A stretch of 8,547 bases of DNA, taken from HGM11788 sp964654945 (GTDB lineage: Bacteria > Bacillota > Clostridia > Lachnospirales > CAG-274). The stretch covers positions 1 through 8,547 of the forward strand of contig CAZZLN010000063.1 in assembly GCA_964654945.1 (NCBI GenBank), read 5' to 3'. The notes beneath the pieces are model-generated. The model had not been told where the DNA came from and ran no database searches. It saw nothing but the letters and a program-made list of their open reading frames with translations. Shown here in pieces: positions 6,735 to 8,547 of this stretch (its first letter is position 1; each line of letters starts with the position of its first letter). A program made the position numbers and the translations under genes.

Positions 6735-6768
6735 TTTTAGTGAACCGCATTTTCGGTTCACTTTTTAT
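6735..6768 (+). terminator. tspO terminator
   Basis: AGTGAACCG (6739-6747) pairs perfectly with CGGTTCACT (6754-6762) around a six-base loop, followed by TTTTATAT. The stem starts 5 bases after the tspO stop. The reverse strand has A instead of U after the stem, so it works in one direction only. Confidence 0.93.
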
Positions 6769-6784
6769 ATGTCAAGGATATATT

Positions 6785-6832
6785 ATGAATGAACAAACAA
6801 AAATGTATTTGTTTGAAAAGAAAACAGCTTAA
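6785..6832 (+). pseudogene. 15-codon ORF, possible 5' remnant of a MATE-type transporter gene
   Basis: AAGGA (6774-6778) stands 6 bases before an ATG that opens a 15-residue frame, MNEQTKMYLFEKKTA, then a stop. The 'KMYLFEK' start resembles, from memory, the extreme N-terminus of many clostridial MATE-family efflux proteins, where a similar segment comes just before the first membrane helix. Here the frame ends where that helix would begin. The reading is therefore either a deletion scar that kept a gene's ribosome binding site and first dozen codons, or a chance or genuine micro-ORF. No promoter is evident after the tspO terminator. The assignment is speculative. Confidence 0.3.
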
Positions 6833-6859
6833 AGTATATTTGTACTCCGCTATTTTTTA

Positions 6860-6894
6860 TATTCAGTGAGAGCTTGTAAAGCTCCCGCTGGATA
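6860..6894. repeat. Long hairpin just downstream of the HTH gene
   Basis: Positions 6860-6875 and 6879-6894 pair over 16 positions with one mismatch and two G-U-type pairs (plus-strand reading), around a loop of only three bases (GTA). The flanks TTGTA (6840-6844) and TACAA (6893-6897) offer a competing outer stem. It lies 12 bases past the HTH-gene stop. On that gene's strand the hairpin is followed by an A-rich stretch, not a U-tract, so it is not an ordinary intrinsic terminator. It may protect or process the 3' end of that mRNA, or be the end of a lost mobile element. Confidence 0.65.
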
Positions 6895-6906
6895 CAACCG
6901 GTTAAA

Positions 6907-8361
6907 TTATTCTTTAATGTTTTCGACATACTGAATAGCTTGTTTAATAAATTCGATAGTTGCCTTTTTTGAATAGAGGTAATCAGTATTTATAATATCA
7001 TTTATAAAATCATAAAAATGTTTGCAAATAGAATACTGAGTTGTATAAAAGTATTTAAGCTGAAGCTTGTTATCATTCCATATTGTAAATTGCAGACAAC
7101 TGTCATTTTGAACAATAAGTGACAGACAGTCGGAAATATTAAGATTTATCGGATTTATTGCCTGAATATTATGGTTATTTGAATCAGCATAATTTAAAAG
7201 GCTGTTAAGTATAAAAATTCGTTCTTTTTTTGTGCAAGGTCTTGAATATCCCTTTGGAAATTCCTGAATAACACCTGTTTTTGCAAACTCCATTAAGGAT
7301 TTTTTGTTAAATATCTGAATGCTTTTATTAATATTTTTAAGCTGAGCAAGCCTTGTATTAAGTGCCTGAACAAGCTGTTCACGCATAAATACTTCTTGGG
7401 GTATAACAGCATCAATCAGTTCTTCTGTAAAATGCATTGATAAGCAGGGTTCATATTCGATGCAAAGATGAGTTGTGCAGTCATTTTGATTTTGCACTAA
7501 GTTTTCTACAATATTTGGCACATTTGCAGAAATCTCCAAGAGCTTTTTATATTTTTGCAGCATACCTTCGCACATTTGATTTACTCTTTCGGTTACTTTT
7601 TTGTCATTAATAATCATAATTTCATTGAAATCAGCGGAAATAAAAATTATTACATCAGATAAAGCTATAAAGTAAGGATAAGGTGTTAAATAGCTTTCAT
7701 TAATTATTGAATTTACATATGTGTAATAAAATTCATAGTTATCAGAATAGGACAAAGCCAAAGGCAAAATATTTTTAAATATTTTAAGGTTATAATTGTC
7801 ATTTGTTTCGGCAGACGTATTTAACAAATCGATAAAAAGTGTAATTTTTATGCCGGTTTTATATTGCTTTACAATACTGTCTATATATGTATTTAAAAAT
7901 GCCTTGTTCATAGGGATATAAACATAAGCCTTAGGATTTTTTCTGCTCATTTCTTTTATAATAAGATGACCGATTACAGGCTGTATATTATAACCGCTAT
8001 AAATAGTATCAATATTAGTTGAGCTGTCTGTGCGGGGAAGGATATTTAACAATGTGTTTTCACTGTTGCTGTAAGTATATTCAGAAAATATTTTAAGCAT
8101 ATCTAAAATTATAGTACCGGCACTATATTTACAGTGACCCAATGAATACATTTGAAACAATGTTGTAAGCTCATTTTTAAGGCTTATCGATATTGGCAGA
8201 TTTTCTATAATGGCATAAAAATGCTTTGGCTGCATTGTTCTTTTAAAGTGCAGTATCATATGCAATGTGCTTTGATTTATACCGCTGGATTTAGCTAAAG
8301 AATAAACAGTAATTTTGTTTTCCTCCAAAATTTCAAGTATTTTTTCTACAATATATTCCAT
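6907..8361 (-). CDS. HTH (XRE-like) regulator with large unrecognised C-terminal region
   Basis: A 484-residue protein predicted to be soluble. An N-terminal helix-turn-helix of XRE type occupies about 16-45 (ITVYSLAKSSGINQSTLHMIL, with NQSTLHMIL as the likely recognition helix). I do not recognise the remaining 400-plus residues. About 130-285 alternates hydrophobic strands and helices (AYVYIPM, KITLFIDLL, FIALSDVIIFIS, EIMIINDKK), suggesting an alpha/beta sensor or dimerisation domain. About 330-405 is helical with a SLMEFAKTGVIQEFPKGYSRP segment, and the C-terminus is again mixed. There are no membrane segments and no metal-binding cysteine cluster. ATG 8361 is chosen over the upstream in-frame GTG 8370 because GGAG (8370-8373), 8 bases before this ATG, overlaps that GTG. 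It is a single gene, divergent from a gene beyond the right edge. A DNA-binding regulator is likely; its signal and targets are unknown. Confidence 0.8.
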   Translation of the reverse strand: MEYIVEKILEILEENKITVYSLAKSSGINQSTLHMILHFKRTMQPKHFYAIIENLPISISLKNELTTLFQMYSLGHCKYSAGTIILDMLKIFSEYTYSNSENTLLNILPRTDSSTNIDTIYSGYNIQPVIGHLIIKEMSRKNPKAYVYIPMNKAFLNTYIDSIVKQYKTGIKITLFIDLLNTSAETNDNYNLKIFKNILPLALSYSDNYEFYYTYVNSIINESYLTPYPYFIALSDVIIFISADFNEIMIINDKKVTERVNQMCEGMLQKYKKLLEISANVPNIVENLVQNQNDCTTHLCIEYEPCLSMHFTEELIDAVIPQEVFMREQLVQALNTRLAQLKNINKSIQIFNKKSLMEFAKTGVIQEFPKGYSRPCTKKERIFILNSLLNYADSNNHNIQAINPINLNISDCLSLIVQNDSCLQFTIWNDNKLQLKYFYTTQYSICKHFYDFINDIINTDYLYSKKATIEFIKQAIQYVENIKE

Positions 8362-8369
8362 AATATTCA

Positions 8370-8377
8370 CTCCTTTT
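8370..8377 (-). promoter_or_regulatory. Ribosome binding site that sets the HTH-gene start
   Basis: AAAAGGAG on the minus strand ends 8 bases before ATG 8361. A TTGTAAA word (minus strand, 8381-8375), the same word as the upstream repeats, overlaps this site and the predicted transcription start. Confidence 0.85.
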
Positions 8378-8386
8378 ACAATGCTA

Positions 8387-8415
8387 ATTATATATTATAT
8401 TTTTTAAAGTATCAA
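8387..8415 (-). promoter_or_regulatory. Promoter of the HTH gene
   Basis: On the minus strand, TTGATA (8415-8410), exactly 17 bases, then TATAAT (8392-8387). The predicted start is near 8380, giving a leader of only about 19 bases that consists mostly of the ribosome binding site. Confidence 0.8.
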
Positions 8416-8446
8416 TAAAAATTTTACTTCACAAATTTCATAATTT

Positions 8447-8478
8447 TTGTAAATTGGTTGTAAAGTATTGTAAATTGA
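8447..8478. promoter_or_regulatory. Three phased TTGTAAA repeats, likely regulator binding site
   Basis: TTGTAAATTGG (8447-8457), TTGTAAAGTA (8458-8467) and TTGTAAATTGA (8468-8478) are contiguous direct repeats with 11- and 10-base periods, one helical turn each. They lie upstream of the HTH-gene promoter and reach into the -35 box of the divergent promoter, so a protein bound here could act on either gene. The HTH protein of this window is the natural candidate; this is inference. Confidence 0.55.
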
Positions 8479-8502
8479 AATTTTATACCTTATTCTTATT
8501 AT
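8475..8502 (+). promoter_or_regulatory. Probable divergent promoter for a gene beyond the right edge
   Basis: TTGAAA (8475-8480), 16 bases, then TATTAT (8497-8502). A purine-rich GAGGTG follows at 8540-8545, so a coding start is expected just outside the window. An ATG at 8531 also stays open to the edge but has no ribosome binding site. Confidence 0.5.
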
Positions 8503-8539
8503 ATAAATTCATATAAATTATTTCTGAAAAATGTATTTT

Positions 8540-8545
8540 GAGGTG
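8540..8545 (+). promoter_or_regulatory. Possible ribosome binding site of the next gene
   Basis: GAGGTG lies at the right edge in an AT-rich leader downstream of a plausible plus-strand promoter. The start codon, if any, lies outside the window. Confidence 0.4.
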
Positions 8546-8547
8546 AA

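Noticed and set aside
6865..6889. Hairpin as an intrinsic terminator for the HTH gene
   Set aside because: On the minus strand the stem is followed by A-rich sequence, with no U-tract, and on the plus strand the T-run comes before the stem.
8447..8478. TTGTAAA repeats as replication iterons
   Set aside because: Only three copies, no replication initiator or DnaA-box cluster nearby, and they sit precisely at promoters, which fits regulation better.

Overview
The window is AT-rich bacterial DNA with strong AGGAG-type ribosome binding sites, TTGACA/TATAAT promoters, U-tract terminators and a SAM-I (S-box) riboswitch. Together these point to a low-GC Firmicute, most likely an anaerobic gut-type Clostridium. 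The short GC-rich hairpin repeat at the left edge resembles repeats I associate with Oscillospiraceae/Ruminococcaceae-type genomes. This placement is inference, since no marker gene here fixes the genus.

Layout. (1) Positions 14-137 hold a GC-rich block of stacked hairpins. (2) Positions 243-4380 (+) are a tight three-gene operon: a polyprenyl-phosphate glycosyltransferase of the DPM1/GtrB/CsbB type, a small GtrA-family membrane protein, and a 914-residue YfhO-family membrane protein. A bidirectional terminator closes it. (3) metK (S-adenosylmethionine synthetase) converges on it from the minus strand. It is preceded by an AT-rich leader, a complete SAM-I riboswitch with its own terminator and a visible antiterminator, and a near-consensus promoter. 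(4) Upstream of metK, also on the minus strand, lies tRNA-Arg(ACG) with a perfect-consensus promoter and its own terminator. (5) Divergent from the tRNA is tspO (+), with a terminator. (6) Positions 6770-6906 are a non-coding scar holding a 15-codon ORF that may be the remnant of a transporter gene, and a long hairpin. (7) Positions 6907-8361 (-) encode an HTH protein with a large unrecognised C-terminal part. Its upstream region holds three TTGTAAA repeats in helical phase and a second promoter pointing to a gene beyond the right edge.

How the genes work together. The first three genes match the known three-component scheme for glycosylating polymers outside the membrane: the GT2 enzyme loads a sugar onto a lipid carrier, the GtrA protein helps it across the membrane, and the YfhO GT-C-like enzyme transfers it to an acceptor such as teichoic acid. 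Sugar and acceptor cannot be read from the sequence. metK is under feedback control by its own product through the riboswitch. The HTH gene probably regulates itself and/or the divergent neighbour outside the window. The remaining genes show no functional link to one another.

Four starts are set here by ribosome binding sites and differ from the longest open frames: GTG 243, ATG 5589 (-), ATG 6272 and ATG 8361 (-). I see no CRISPR array, intact insertion sequence, phage gene or obvious defence system. The most novel elements are the acceptor-unknown glycosylation operon and the uncharacterised HTH regulator with its phased repeats.
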